Made by a program: the position numbers and the translations under genes
Part shown: positions 54,691 to 64,000 of the stretch, piece by piece
Layout of the letters: every line of letters begins with the position of its first letter
Numbering within the stretch: position 1 is the stretch's first letter
NCBI GenBank assembly: GCA_963932465.1
Contig: OZ010794.1
Location: 442,309,502-442,373,501 of the forward strand
Source: Maratus speciosus
Lineage: Eukaryota > Arthropoda > Arachnida > Araneae > Salticidae
Direction of reading: 5' to 3'
DNA: 64,000 nt
Notes under the pieces: generated by a model
The model's input: the letters and a program-made list of their open reading frames with translations, nothing else
Database searches by the model: none
Told to the model about the DNA's origin: nothing

Positions 54691-55520
54691 AAAGTGATAT
54701 TTTATGTCTAATTTTTATTACAAGAAATTATACTTTTAGGAATAATTCAAAAATTACTAATTAAGCCACAGTTTGACTAAACCTCATTATTACACCTTCT
54801 TAGACAGAAAAGAGTCTCAAATAATTAAGAAGAACTAATACTAATTCTAAATAAATGATAATTTAGAAAGTACTATTTTGAAGCTTTTTATCTCATCATA
54901 CGCTCATTTCAGTGTTCATCTGAAGTTTTGAATTTTTTAGAAACCGTTCTTAGTACGCATTTACATGTTAAAATTAACCATCAAGTCAAATTCCAAGCTT
55001 CTTGTCAAACGGTCTACCACATCTCTCGTGGTAGTGGCAATAACATAAAATGCTATGTTGAAACAGAGATTGTCACCATTAATTTGCCAACATTAATTTT
55101 GAAATCTGTTTGGTATTTTTTAACACTAGAACGCCCAGAAGGAGTCGATTCGACTCCGACCACGTGATTAAATGTCCATTGGAGCCAGAATTTTTTTCAT
55201 AAAATAAGTGAAATGTGAGTAACGCAGAATTACGTTAAATAAATCAGTTAAATAATTTTAAATAAAAATTCTGGAATTAAATATTTTTATGAAACTTGAG
55301 TAAAATTTCCGGGCGTTATACTGTTAATATTCCATAGAAAACGCAAATTAGAAAGTTTTTAAAGGCTTTTTTAGAACGTTTGTTGTTCCTCCAACACCAG
55401 GTGGTAGTGGCACTGGCATAAATATAGCCTGTGTAGAATCAGAGGCTGTCAGCATTGTTTCGCACCCATTACTTTTGTAATCGGTTTATTATTTCCTGAG
55501 ATTGCATTTTTCTGCACGTT
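54691..55520 (-). repeat. Family D element, copy D3
   Basis: 'gaattttttagaaaccgttcttag...catttacatgttaaaattaaccatca' matches 61-120 and 320-390. 'tttagaacgtttgttg...ccaacaccaggtggtagtggcac...gcataaatatagcct' is the reverse of the D2 5' region. It is interrupted by the TTAA-flanked MITE at 55124-55323. Confidence 0.55.
55124..55323. mobile_element. piggyBac-like MITE, 200 bp, with TTAA duplication
   Basis: CACTAGAACGCCC on the left and GGGCGTTATACTG on the right are inverted ends, flanked by TTAA at 55120-55123 and 55324-55327. A palindrome, GGAGTCGATTCGACTCC, lies near 55140. A decayed copy is at 17437-17638. Confidence 0.85.
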
Positions 55521-56295
55521 TAAAATTTTGCTGGGTATTTATATGCACCATTCATATGAAGAAAAGCACAAATTCTTAGTGAACATATTTAATAGCGCAT
55601 CACATTTGAAGTGTTTCATTTAGTGAATCTTCAACAATTCTCTAAAAATTTATAATTATATAGTGCTTCTTGACTACCTCGATTTCGTCCCACACAATTT
55701 GGTCCTCAACTCATCATGGTGTATATTAATATTATGCTTAAGTGTAGTAATTTCAGTGTTTATGCCCGAGTGTACCACCACAATTCGTCATCTTTTTGTT
55801 AGCAGCGTGTACAAATTTTTACTTCGCAGTGTTTTGCCAAGTTTAGATATTCCAAATTGGTGACAGTGTTTTTGCTAAATATGTCTTATTTTAATAGAAA
55901 CTAAGTGACTGACTAGTTCGCCACAGTATTATTCTTATTCAACTATTTGTTGTTTATAACAAGAGCTTCTTTACTTATGACAATTTATTTATTTATTATT
56001 ATGATTAATGAAATTTAAGTCCTAGATTGTCGGAACATACCAAATAAAATATTCTCGACTTTTTGTTGCTTTCTCATGGCAACTCTTTTTATAAATTTGT
56101 AATTTTATTATTTTCCTAGGTAGTCAGTGTATATAGAGCGGGTACTTCTGACTTTATGTTGCTTTACTTTTGCAACTTTATAAATTTTGATTCATGAATG
56201 TACCGATTTATCTTATTGAACACAAAATTTTTTGCGGTCTCTTTTGGCTAAAAATTTATTTAAATTTTGTATTATTATTTTTTTAAATATTATAT
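55521..56295. other. No gene seen
   Basis: Non-coding. 'ttccaaattggtgacag' at 55849-55865 vaguely resembles a primer-binding site, but I find no LTR around it. Confidence 0.4.
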
Positions 56296-56404
56296 AGGGG
56301 CCGTCCACAAATGATGTCACGCTTAGAGAGAGGGAAAGGGTTCGTGAAATTATGACACTTTGTGACAAGGGGGTGGGAGGGGATAAGAAGAAGTGTGATA
56401 TCAC

Positions 56405-57884
56405 CAGGCCTGTGGAGTCAGAGCCGGACCCAATTTTGAGCAAAAGAGTCGGAGTCGCTAAGAAACAAGCCGACTCCGACTCCAGATTTTTTTTTGTTAG
56501 ACATTTTAAAGTGAAATTAAACTAATTATATGTAATTTTAAATTTATAAAATGAATTATTATTGTTATTTATGGCTACTCAAGTTAAAGATGGCAGATTT
56601 ATTGCGGCGTGTAGATACAGGGCAATAGATACATGCAATGTAGATACAGGGCAATAGATACATGCAATGTAGATACAGGGATAGGTACAGAGTACTACCC
56701 CGTGTACAGAGGAGATGAAAACTGTTTTAATTCATAACTGTAGTAGATATTTTTAATTTAGTATATAAGTACTTCCCCTCGTATTTTTTAGGTTTGTGGA
56801 TAGAACCCGAGGTGCAAAGGTCTGGAATGACCCAAGGCCCGGAAAATGAAGGCAATTTTTTAAACAGGCCATATAAGTAAAGACAATTTATGTTAATGGG
56901 CCGCATCAGCCAAACATTGATCAGGCTGACAAGCCCAATATAACAAATTTGAAAGAATCAAACTGCGCCGATAAAATAGGAGCAATTTACAATAGGCATG
57001 GCTGGAGTGAGAATAAATATAAAAGCACAGTAGAACATTTTAGGGGACGGGCCTTAAATTTCGGTTCATGCAGATCGTTTTACCTCCGGTAAGAGAGATA
57101 ATGCGAAAATTATAAATCTGTGCTATTTTTGGAGGTAAAAGAACAAAGAACGAGGTATAAGCATTGTAATAGAAGCCTTTTCCGTTTTTTCCCCCTTCAA
57201 ATTTTTCCAATCTGTATGACCAAAAGTAAAAATTCTAAAATACCTGTCCTTTATTTAATTATTTTTGTGCGCAGGAGTCAAAATATGATGAAATTCTAAT
57301 TTTCTTTTCTGAAACGGCGGTATCCAAAATAAAAATAAAATAGTGAAATTTCGTTATTTTTCACCTTTTGAATTTCGGATTTTTCAGGTCTCTGCAGAAC
57401 CCGAAATAAAGCCAAAATTGTCAACTTAATTTTAAAAAATGCAAAATTTTTTTTATTAATTCATTAGAATCCACAGGATCCGAATTATTTCCAAAATAAT
57501 AAAATTTTCATCTTTTTTTCCCTCCTTTCCATATAAGTTTTTCGAGTCTGGAGGAGCAAAATAACAATTAAATTGTAACGATTTCGCTTTTTCTTCTCAG
57601 TCCAAAGATCCAAAATAGTAAAATTTCCATTTTGTGTTCTTTAGACTTCGATAGTTGGATTTTTCGGGTTTGCGGGCGCGAAATTGTAAAATTAATAAAG
57701 CGGAAAATATAATTTTTTTCTATTTTATTTTTGAAGCCCTAAAAAGATAATCAATGTCGAAATAGTGGGATTTTAGCTTTATTTTTCTTATATTCCATCA
57801 TTATTTTAACCAACAGGCAACACTAGTATCTCGGCCCGAGTTGCCAGCCCCTAGTCGGAGCCGACCACCGACTCAGCAGCCCTG
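56405..57884. mobile_element. hAT-like non-autonomous element, 1480 bp, exact 8-bp duplication
   Basis: The left end is CAGGCCTGTGGAGTCAGAG and the right end CGACTCAGCAGCCCTG, with 'gactccgactcc' and 'gtcggagccgacc' just inside. GATATCAC flanks both sides (56397-56404 and 57885-57892). The 8-bp duplication and CAG...CTG ends are diagnostic of hAT. The interior is AT-rich with a 36-bp minisatellite. No transposase remains. Confidence 0.85.
56608..56690 (+). repeat. Minisatellite, about 36-bp units
   Basis: 'tgtagatacagggcaatagatacatgcaa' repeats two and a half times inside the hAT element. Confidence 0.8.
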
Positions 57885-58116
57885 GATATCACACATTTTG
57901 GTTAAAATAAAACATTAAAAATCTGCAGATTAAATTTTGAAGTTATTTTGAAAATAATGTATTTTGTGTTCATAAAGTAAAGATAAGATTTAAAGCCCAT
58001 ATTAAGATATTAAATTCCATAATACTACTGTTTTCTATTGCTCTTTCATATCAATATTTTATTACTATTGTATATGCTCACAAATGTTAATAAATCACAT
58101 AGTTAAAATTCAAAAA

Positions 58117-59170
58117 TAAAAGAGTGGATTCTTTCTCTACCTGATGATTCTGAAATTGGATATATTTTCGAGGTTGACCTTAAATATCCTAAGAAAGTTC
58201 ACAAATTTCATAATGAATATCCTCTGGCTCCTGAACGAGTGACTGTAAATGAGGGGATGTTGTCTCCTTATGCACAAAGCTTACTTAACAATAAGAAATT
58301 TGTAGGAACTCCTAAGCTCATACCGAACTTGAATGATAAACAAAATTATATAGTACATTATCGTAATTTGAAATATTATTTGGAACTCGGCTTAAAACTT
58401 ATAGGCGTTCATAAAGTTCTTAAATTCAAACAGGCACCATTGGCTGCAGAAATATAATTTTAACCCTTTATCTACTGATGGTACTTATAAGTACCATTAA
58501 AATAAATTGTTATAAAATTCATTTAATACATCGATTAGTAGCAATACTGTTTAGAATGAGTTATAGATACATTACTTTATCTTGTTCCAAAAGCATTATT
58601 GGTTACACAAAACAAAAATATTTTTAAATGGACGATTTCTTTTACTTTTGCGTCTTTTCAGCTTTCTAGCGCTGAGGGAGAGGGGGGGAGAAATTTTTCA
58701 ATTTGGAATTATTTCTATATTTCTATTGCAAGAACATTATATTTGTACATTTCCTAATTCTACAAAATACTAAGAAAAATAGTTAAAATAAAAGATTTGA
58801 GTAGGGTTATAAATATTGCACAAAATCCCTATAAATTAAAATTCAATTAATCCTTCCATCAATAATTCTCAGATCATTCTAAAATTTATTAAATAATTAT
58901 GTAAATCTTCTAATTTTGTTTAAACAATTCACGAAAAATGCTTTAAAAGATAAAATTTTCATGAATTCATAATTCAGTAGATAAAGGGTTAATACAGAGA
59001 AAAGAAAAGGAAGCAAAATCAACTTTTGAAAAGGACTTTTTTATTTTGATGAATAATTCTGTTTTTGGAAAAACTATGAAGAATCTCCGAAAAAGAAGAA
59101 ATATTGTGTTATGTAATAATAAGAAAAAGGCGGAGAAATTAGTGGCTTTATTTGTGAAACACCTTTATTT
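58117..59170 (+). pseudogene. Protein-primed DNA polymerase B relic (Polinton/adintovirus type)
   Basis: Decayed coding sequence in two parts. The first part (58117-58457) carries DDSEIGYIFEVDLKYP and, later, EYPLAPERVTVNEGMLSPY and LKYYLELGLKLIGVHK, the finger/palm wording of family B polymerases from Polintons and related viruses. The second part (58990-59170) carries the motif B region NNSVFGKTMKNLRKR. In Polintons such a polymerase copies the element using a terminal protein as primer. Here it is dead: a piggyBac-like MITE splits it, there are frame breaks, and the exonuclease and C-terminal parts are absent. No integrase, ATPase or capsid gene is visible nearby, so this is a fragment. 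Confidence 0.75.
58464..58988. mobile_element. piggyBac-like MITE, 525 bp, inside the PolB relic
   Basis: CCCTTTATCTACTGA and TCAGTAGATAAAGGG are perfect 15-bp inverted ends, flanked by TTAA (58460-58463, 58989-58992). A short internal palindrome follows the left end ('atggtacttataagtaccat'). The polymerase text resumes immediately outside. ORFs inside are noise. Confidence 0.9.
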
Positions 59171-59665
59171 GTGAATTTTCAAAACTTTAATTTGTTATTT
59201 TTTTTATTTGATATTTTTTGTTAGAGAAGATTTTTTTAATTGTTTTTTTTTAATTTGCTAAAACATTTTTAATTCGTTAAAACTTTTTTTTATTTGTTAA
59301 AAACTTTTTTAATTCGTTAAACTTTTTTTTAATTTGCTAAAACTTTTTTAATTCGTTAAAACTTTTTTTCAACTAACGTAATTTTTCTATAACTTTTTCA
59401 AAACTTTAATTTGTTATTTTTTTTTTATTTGATATTTTTTGTTAGAGAAGATTTTTTTAATTGTTTTTTTTTTTAATTTGCTAAAACTTTTTTAATTCGT
59501 TAAAACTTTTTTTTATTTGTTAAAAACTTTTTTAATTCGTTAGACTTTTTTTTAATTTGCTAAAACTTTTTTAATTCGTTAAAACTTTTTTTTAATTTGC
59601 TAAAACTTTTTTCATTCCTTAAAACTTTTTTCAACTAACGTAATTTTTCTATAACTTTTTCAAAG
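59171..59665 (+). repeat. Nested minisatellite (about 40-bp units in two roughly 240-bp blocks)
   Basis: 'aatttgctaaaacttttttaattcgttaaaac' repeats within each block. The two blocks (from about 59175 and from about 59398) share the same opening 'aaaactttaatttgttatttttt' and closing 'tttttcaactaacgtaatttttctataactttttcaaa'. Confidence 0.85.
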
Positions 59666-60310
59666 TAATGTAAATTTTTCCAATTTTTTTTTTAAATTTA
59701 TAAATACATAGCCACACATACACACCTACATATATAGATATAGGTACATATGCACGATTTTGGAAGCAAATATAGACAGACACACACGTTTAAACATATA
59801 TGAAATCGATTTGATACTATAGCAACAGATATATAAACAAAATGAAATAAAATAACTTGTTTGATGTGAGGTATGAATCTCTTTAGTGACTTATTCCTAC
59901 TTATTTGAGAAATTTCCCATATACTTAGACATATATACATATTCACACAAACAACCTTTCTGAATTAGATTGCGACTTTAGTTTTTAAAAATATATAAGC
60001 CTTTTTTGCAAATACATGGTACCTACACTCGGGAACAAATAAAATTCAAGCACTTTTCAAGGACTGTTTAGATTGCATAAAAATGGCATAGAATAACACA
60101 TAAGGAAAATAGCCACCCCATTGATTATCTATTTCAAAGAAATCTTATCAAATCGTTTCATTTTTATAACAGGGATTTTAAAGACATTATTAGAGAATTT
60201 TTAAAGAATAATGTGTTTTAACTTATTAATATAACTTTTTATTTTCTTATAATTTTTACTTATAATGAATTTGCATAGTACTTTTAATACAGAATTTTTT
60301 TATAACATTA
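59666..60310. other. No gene seen
   Basis: AT-rich with CA/TA-rich patches near 59700-59800. Non-coding. Confidence 0.4.
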
Positions 60311-60950
60311 TCTTAAAGGGGTGTTAAAGAAGGAACGGTAAGGTAAAAAAGGGGGATGGTATACAAAAAAAGGGACGAAATGGTAAAAAAACGGACGGTA
60401 AGGAAAATTACCACCTATTTTTCGAAAAATCATGTTAAGACTAAGTGATCGCAACTATGTTCATTGATTTTTAGAAACAGTTGTTAACATTGGATTAAAT
60501 TAAATTTTTGTATTTAATTTACCTCGAAAAGTACAGGAATAAACCTTGGGGACGGTAAGACTACCAATAAAGGCACGATCTTGAAACTGATATTTAAATG
60601 CTAATTTAAATTCTGCAGTAAATTTCCTGTCAAAGAATTTTAGACATTCTTTCTCTAGCATACTTCTGCATGAGAAAAAACTTGAAAAAAATTCTGTGGC
60701 TGCATCTGAAGTGATTTTCTGTATAAGTTTAGCAAGAGGGACGGTAAGGATGAAAAACCCAGGGACAGAGTTCAAAAAATAATAACCGTAAAAATGTGCG
60801 CAGGTTAATTTTTTGCTACATATTTATATAAAACAATTGTCCTAGTTTCGGAAAAAAATTACATCGAATTACTTTTATTGAAACAATTTTATACAGACAG
60901 CTCCAAACTTAAAAATCAGCATCAGGGGCACGGGACGGTAGTTGAGTTTT
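60311..60950. repeat. Region with repeated GGACGGTAAGG motif
   Basis: GG(G/A)ACGGTAAGG or near copies occur near 60333, 60393, 60550, 60738 and 60933, with weaker ones at 60354 and 60371. A 91-codon minus-strand ORF (60500-60775) reads well in places (DAATEFFSSFFSCRSMLEKE), but two of its segments (ILTVPL, SLTVPK) are just translations of the motif. Perhaps a non-autonomous element with self-motifs; ends not found. Confidence 0.45.
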
Positions 60951-61134
60951 CCAGGTATTTGGGCCCCCCCAACATCGTCCAAAACTTATTTATCTCGTTA
61001 ATATTGTTATGCAATCATGCAATGGGATGTTCCCCAGTATATGAAATTAAAAAAAAAAAACACAAAAAAGTGTATTAAATAAAAAATTATTATTCAGGGA
61101 CATCAAAGTCAAAAGATTGTGAGAATGCATTATA

Positions 61135-63065
61135 CAGGGTGTCCGGTCTCAACGGTGTCCAATGGCTAATTCCTAAACCGTTAGTCATAGACATATAGTT
61201 CCAATTACAAAAATGTTTTAAATCAGGTAAAGAAATATTTTAAAAGTGATTTGGGTCAATAAAAACATTTCTTAAAAAATTGTGAAATTTAAATTTTTAT
61301 ACGGTCTCCCGGTCCTATAAGTTATATTTAGTGAAATTTTCCTTTTACACTGACAAGTAATACAAAAAATGTTCCGTTATTCTACGATTAAAATTGACCG
61401 AGTAATAGCTGTTTAAAGTTGGAGCATATTTTTTGTTGCAAATTGGGGATCATTCACAAATATAGTCGATATATAATTTCGTCAGATATAAAAAATGTTT
61501 GGGAGTAAAATTAACATTGCAATATAAATTTGAAATCTTTAATCATTCTGGCATATTAATGGAAAATATACAATTTGTAATAAACATTTAAGAAGAAAGA
61601 AAAAAACAGGATTTTTGTTAAATAAAATGATTCTAAATTAACAGCCTCAATTCTTTACAAAATGATACGTATTTTAAAATATTATTAGATTGCACAAGCC
61701 TGCAAAAGTTGGGTTATGTCATGTTTTTTAGCTTTTGATAATTGATTCTTATATATTCTGTACCGCTGAATCCTAAATTGGCCTTCATTTTTAACTATCA
61801 TATCAGGATTTTTCGCAAATTGCAAATTTCAAAGTTAAGAAGTTCAATGTTAAAATTGAATTCCCCCCCCCCCCCCCTTCATCGGACCACTCAGCTGTTT
61901 AGCTGTAAGAAACCCAGGATAAGCAAAAATATCGAATAAATTTTTTAATCAAATAAAATAAAATAAAATAAAAAAATGTTTTACATATGTTTTATAGTAT
62001 GAGATTTTCGCTATATTTTAACTTACACATTTGCGATTTGTAAAAAAATTCTAACGTGATGGTCATTTTCAGATTCAGTGCTAAAAAGTGCATAAAAATC
62101 AATTATCAAAAGTTAAAAAACACAACCATCTCCTCTACTTTATAGTATCCGATTTTTGTTATTAATTAAATTTGACAGTTTATGATTTGCGAAAAATCCT
62201 GACATGATGGTTAAAAATTGATGTAATTTTCGGATTCAGTGCTAAAAATACATAAAAGTTTAAAAAACCCAACAATCGCAGTCTTGTATTATGTAATCTA
62301 AAACTTTTTCTTAAACTCCTTGGCAGAAATCTATCCGAAATTTTTTGTGTTATCCTGTAAAATAAGTATAAATGGTAACCACCGAAAATCTTAATAATAT
62401 TAGATTGTTATCGAATTTGCGCCAGTATGTAAAATGCAATCTCGATCGGATATTTAAAAGTGGGTTAAAGTTAGAGTACAAATTTTGAACTGGAAAAACA
62501 TACATACGATTGTTGAAGTAACATAAAAACTTATAAAAAAAAGCCATAATTTTTGTTAAAAGAAATCATAAGAGAAACAGTCTCAAATCCTGACAAAATA
62601 AAACATATGTTATTTTAGCCAATTTGAGACTTAATCATAATACTTGTAGGATTTTTTTTTTCAAAGCGCAGATACACATGAAGCAAGATCTTCGAATACT
62701 TTAAACACTTGGTATATGATCCCTCAAAGCCAAGCCGAACTCATTTGTTTTCAGAGTAGAAAAGTGGCATAAGTCATGCATTTTTAAAGTTTCATAACTC
62801 GCTCAATTTTAGAGTTATATGAATGGGACATTTTTTGTCTTACTTGTCAGTGTAATAGGAAAAAATTACTAAATATAACTTATAGGACCGGGGGACCGTA
62901 TAAAAATTTAAATTTCGTAATTTTTTAAGAAATGTTTTTATTGACCCAAATCGCTTTTAAAATGTTTCTTTACCTGATTTGAAACATTTTTGTAATTGGA
63001 ACTATATGTCTATGACTAACGGTTTAGGAATTAGCCATTGGACACCGTTGAGACCGGACACCCTG
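61135..63065. mobile_element. 1.93-kb element with about 226-bp terminal inverted repeats
   Basis: CAGGGTGTCCGGTCTCAACG at the left and its reverse complement at the right, TA on both sides (61133-61134, 63066-63067). Similarity of the arms runs without large gaps from 61135 to about 61360 and from 62840 to 63065 ('ccaatggctaattcctaaaccgttagtcatagacatatagttcc'). The interior also shows weaker inverted and direct repeats ('aggatttttcgcaaat' near 61805 and 62190), so much of it is repeat-built. A C17 run lies at 61863-61877. No transposase. Confidence 0.8.
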
Positions 63066-63403
63066 TATAATAAAAAGTTAAGATAACAGAGCTTGATTTT
63101 CTTTTCTTTAAGTGCAAAAAAATATTTAAAAAAAAAATAAATAAATAAAATGTATGGTATCACTACACAAGCAGAAAACAGGAGTAAACCAGTTAAATTT
63201 TAGGAATTCTGAATGCTCATCAGGAGTCATATATTAGCACTTCTGAAGTTGTGAACAATATACTTTTTAATAAATATTCTCTGAATTCTCAAACCTTACA
63301 GCATTTGCGCTTATTAATACAAAAATAATTGAAATAAAGGTTAGATAATTTACTTTTACTTTTTAAATACAAAAAAATTTTTTTAAATGGATTTACAAAA
63401 AGT

Positions 63404-63438
<35 letters not shown>

Positions 63439-63554
63439 CTGTTACACAGGGAAAAATTTGGAATTAATATAATTCGGTGAAATTTTAACCGATTGACAAC
63501 ATTCGCGGTTCAATGCCAGATTGAAGAAAATCGTGATTTTTTTTCAACGTATCG
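63066..63554. other. No gene seen; T29 run
   Basis: AT-rich and non-coding, with a T run at about 63407-63435. Confidence 0.4.
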
Positions 63555-64000
63555 TTGGCGAAATTTTCAAGGGTGATTCTCAGTTTAAAAAATTCTAAAA
63601 TTCACAGCAAATTTTCTGAAAGACTACAGCAGATAGCAGAAGGGGTAAATCCCCTCCCGGCACTGGCTATGCGTTTTTTTCGAGGCCCTTTGACAAATTT
63701 AGTCTTTTTTCGTAATCTTCCGATGAAATTTCCCTTTTTCCGCGATCCTTTGACGAATTTTGTGTTTTTTTCGCGATCCTTTGCAGAAATTTGCGTTAAT
63801 TCTGCGATCCTAGGGGTGATTCGGAGTAAAAAAAAAAAAATTCTGAAATTTACCTCAAATTTTCTGAAAAGTTACAGCAGAGGTTAAAAGGGGGAAATCC
63901 ACTCCCGACACTAACTATGCATTTTTCTGCAGCCCTTTGACGAAATTCGCGTTTTTTATTGATCTTTCGACGAAGATTGCCTTTTTTTTCGCGATCTCTT
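63555..64000 (+). repeat. Higher-order tandem repeat (253-bp unit containing about 32-bp subunits), cut by the window end
   Basis: The phrase 'attct(a/g)aaatt(c/t)ac..caaattttctgaaa.a(c/g)tacagcag' occurs at 63587 and 63840, with '(a/t)cccgg/cactggctatgc' following in both. Inside, 'cgcgatcctttgacgaattttgcgttttttt' repeats four or more times with drift. The 110-codon ORF here is a translation of the repeat. Confidence 0.8.

Larger units (their letters stand above)
56296..57930. mobile_element. MITE end interrupted by a hAT element
   Basis: 'aggggccgtccacaaatgatgtcacgc' and 'gtgacaagggggtggg' are the wording of a common animal MITE terminus. After the hAT insertion only 'gatatcacacattttggtt' remains, and no opposite end is clear. 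Confidence 0.4.

Noticed and set aside
55849..55865. TTGGTGACAG as a retrotransposon primer-binding site
   Set aside because: No LTR end or coding sequence sits next to it in the expected place.
63555..63887. 110-codon ORF at the right edge
   Set aside because: The peptide repeats FFRDPLTNFVF because it follows the 32-bp subunit; stops appear in the next unit.
1..64000. CRISPR array or bacterial origin suggested by many regular repeats
   Set aside because: Repeat units are long and contiguous with no spacers, and the copia, hAT, pogo and piggyBac-type elements show this is eukaryotic DNA.

Overview
This window looks like repeat-dominated intergenic DNA from an AT-rich animal genome. I guess an arthropod, possibly a chelicerate, but the sequence does not fix this. 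I recognise no intact host gene. Nearly all coding signal comes from transposons: one almost complete Ty1/copia retrotransposon on the minus strand (31911-37186), one shattered copia relic on the plus strand (about 22990-25337 and 39366-39830), and a broken protein-primed DNA polymerase B of the Polinton/adintovirus kind (58117-59170).

The commonest component is a set of non-coding elements, families A, B and C. Each has a 5' hairpin, one arm of which recurs inverted near the 3' end, a GTCY or TA/GATA microsatellite, and a core of tandem repeats of about 145-330 bp. This is the architecture described for non-autonomous Helentrons (HINEs: DINE-1, mini-me, pearl). They are nested. In the first 8.9 kb, two C elements lie inside an A element, which lies inside a B element, which lies inside a D repeat, so four layers can be read. 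The three C insertions each sit in a T run. Family B recurs at 9.4-14.6, 29.3-30.2, 41.0-44.6, 45.1-46.4 and 53.2-54.4 kb. Family A recurs at 7.6-8.8 kb and 18.6-20.4 kb.

Classical inverted-repeat DNA transposons and MITEs fill much of the rest. Several have readable target-site duplications: piggyBac-like with TTAA (55124-55323 and 58464-58988, the second splitting the PolB relic), hAT-like with an exact 8-bp duplication (56405-57884), and TA-flanked elements at 10204-13031, 13236-13630, 42927-44405, 49217-49978 and 61135-63065. Foldback palindromes lie at 9444-9841, 22296-22590 and 40535-40670.

The most unusual pattern is a group of elements that carry many copies of a short motif of their own, used at the ends and inside: TGTCTGAA/TGTCTTAA, GTAACTTTACA, GAGTGAATAGTCACTC, CCAGTAATGGACACCC and GGACGGTAAGG. 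Other points of interest are a copia element whose two LTRs differ at one of 579 bases although its protease aspartate is replaced and its reading frame is broken at an A8 tract, a tRNA-like cloverleaf with an 11-nt anticodon loop, and a 14-kb block that appears to interrupt one old copia copy and is bounded by a 14-bp inverted repeat.
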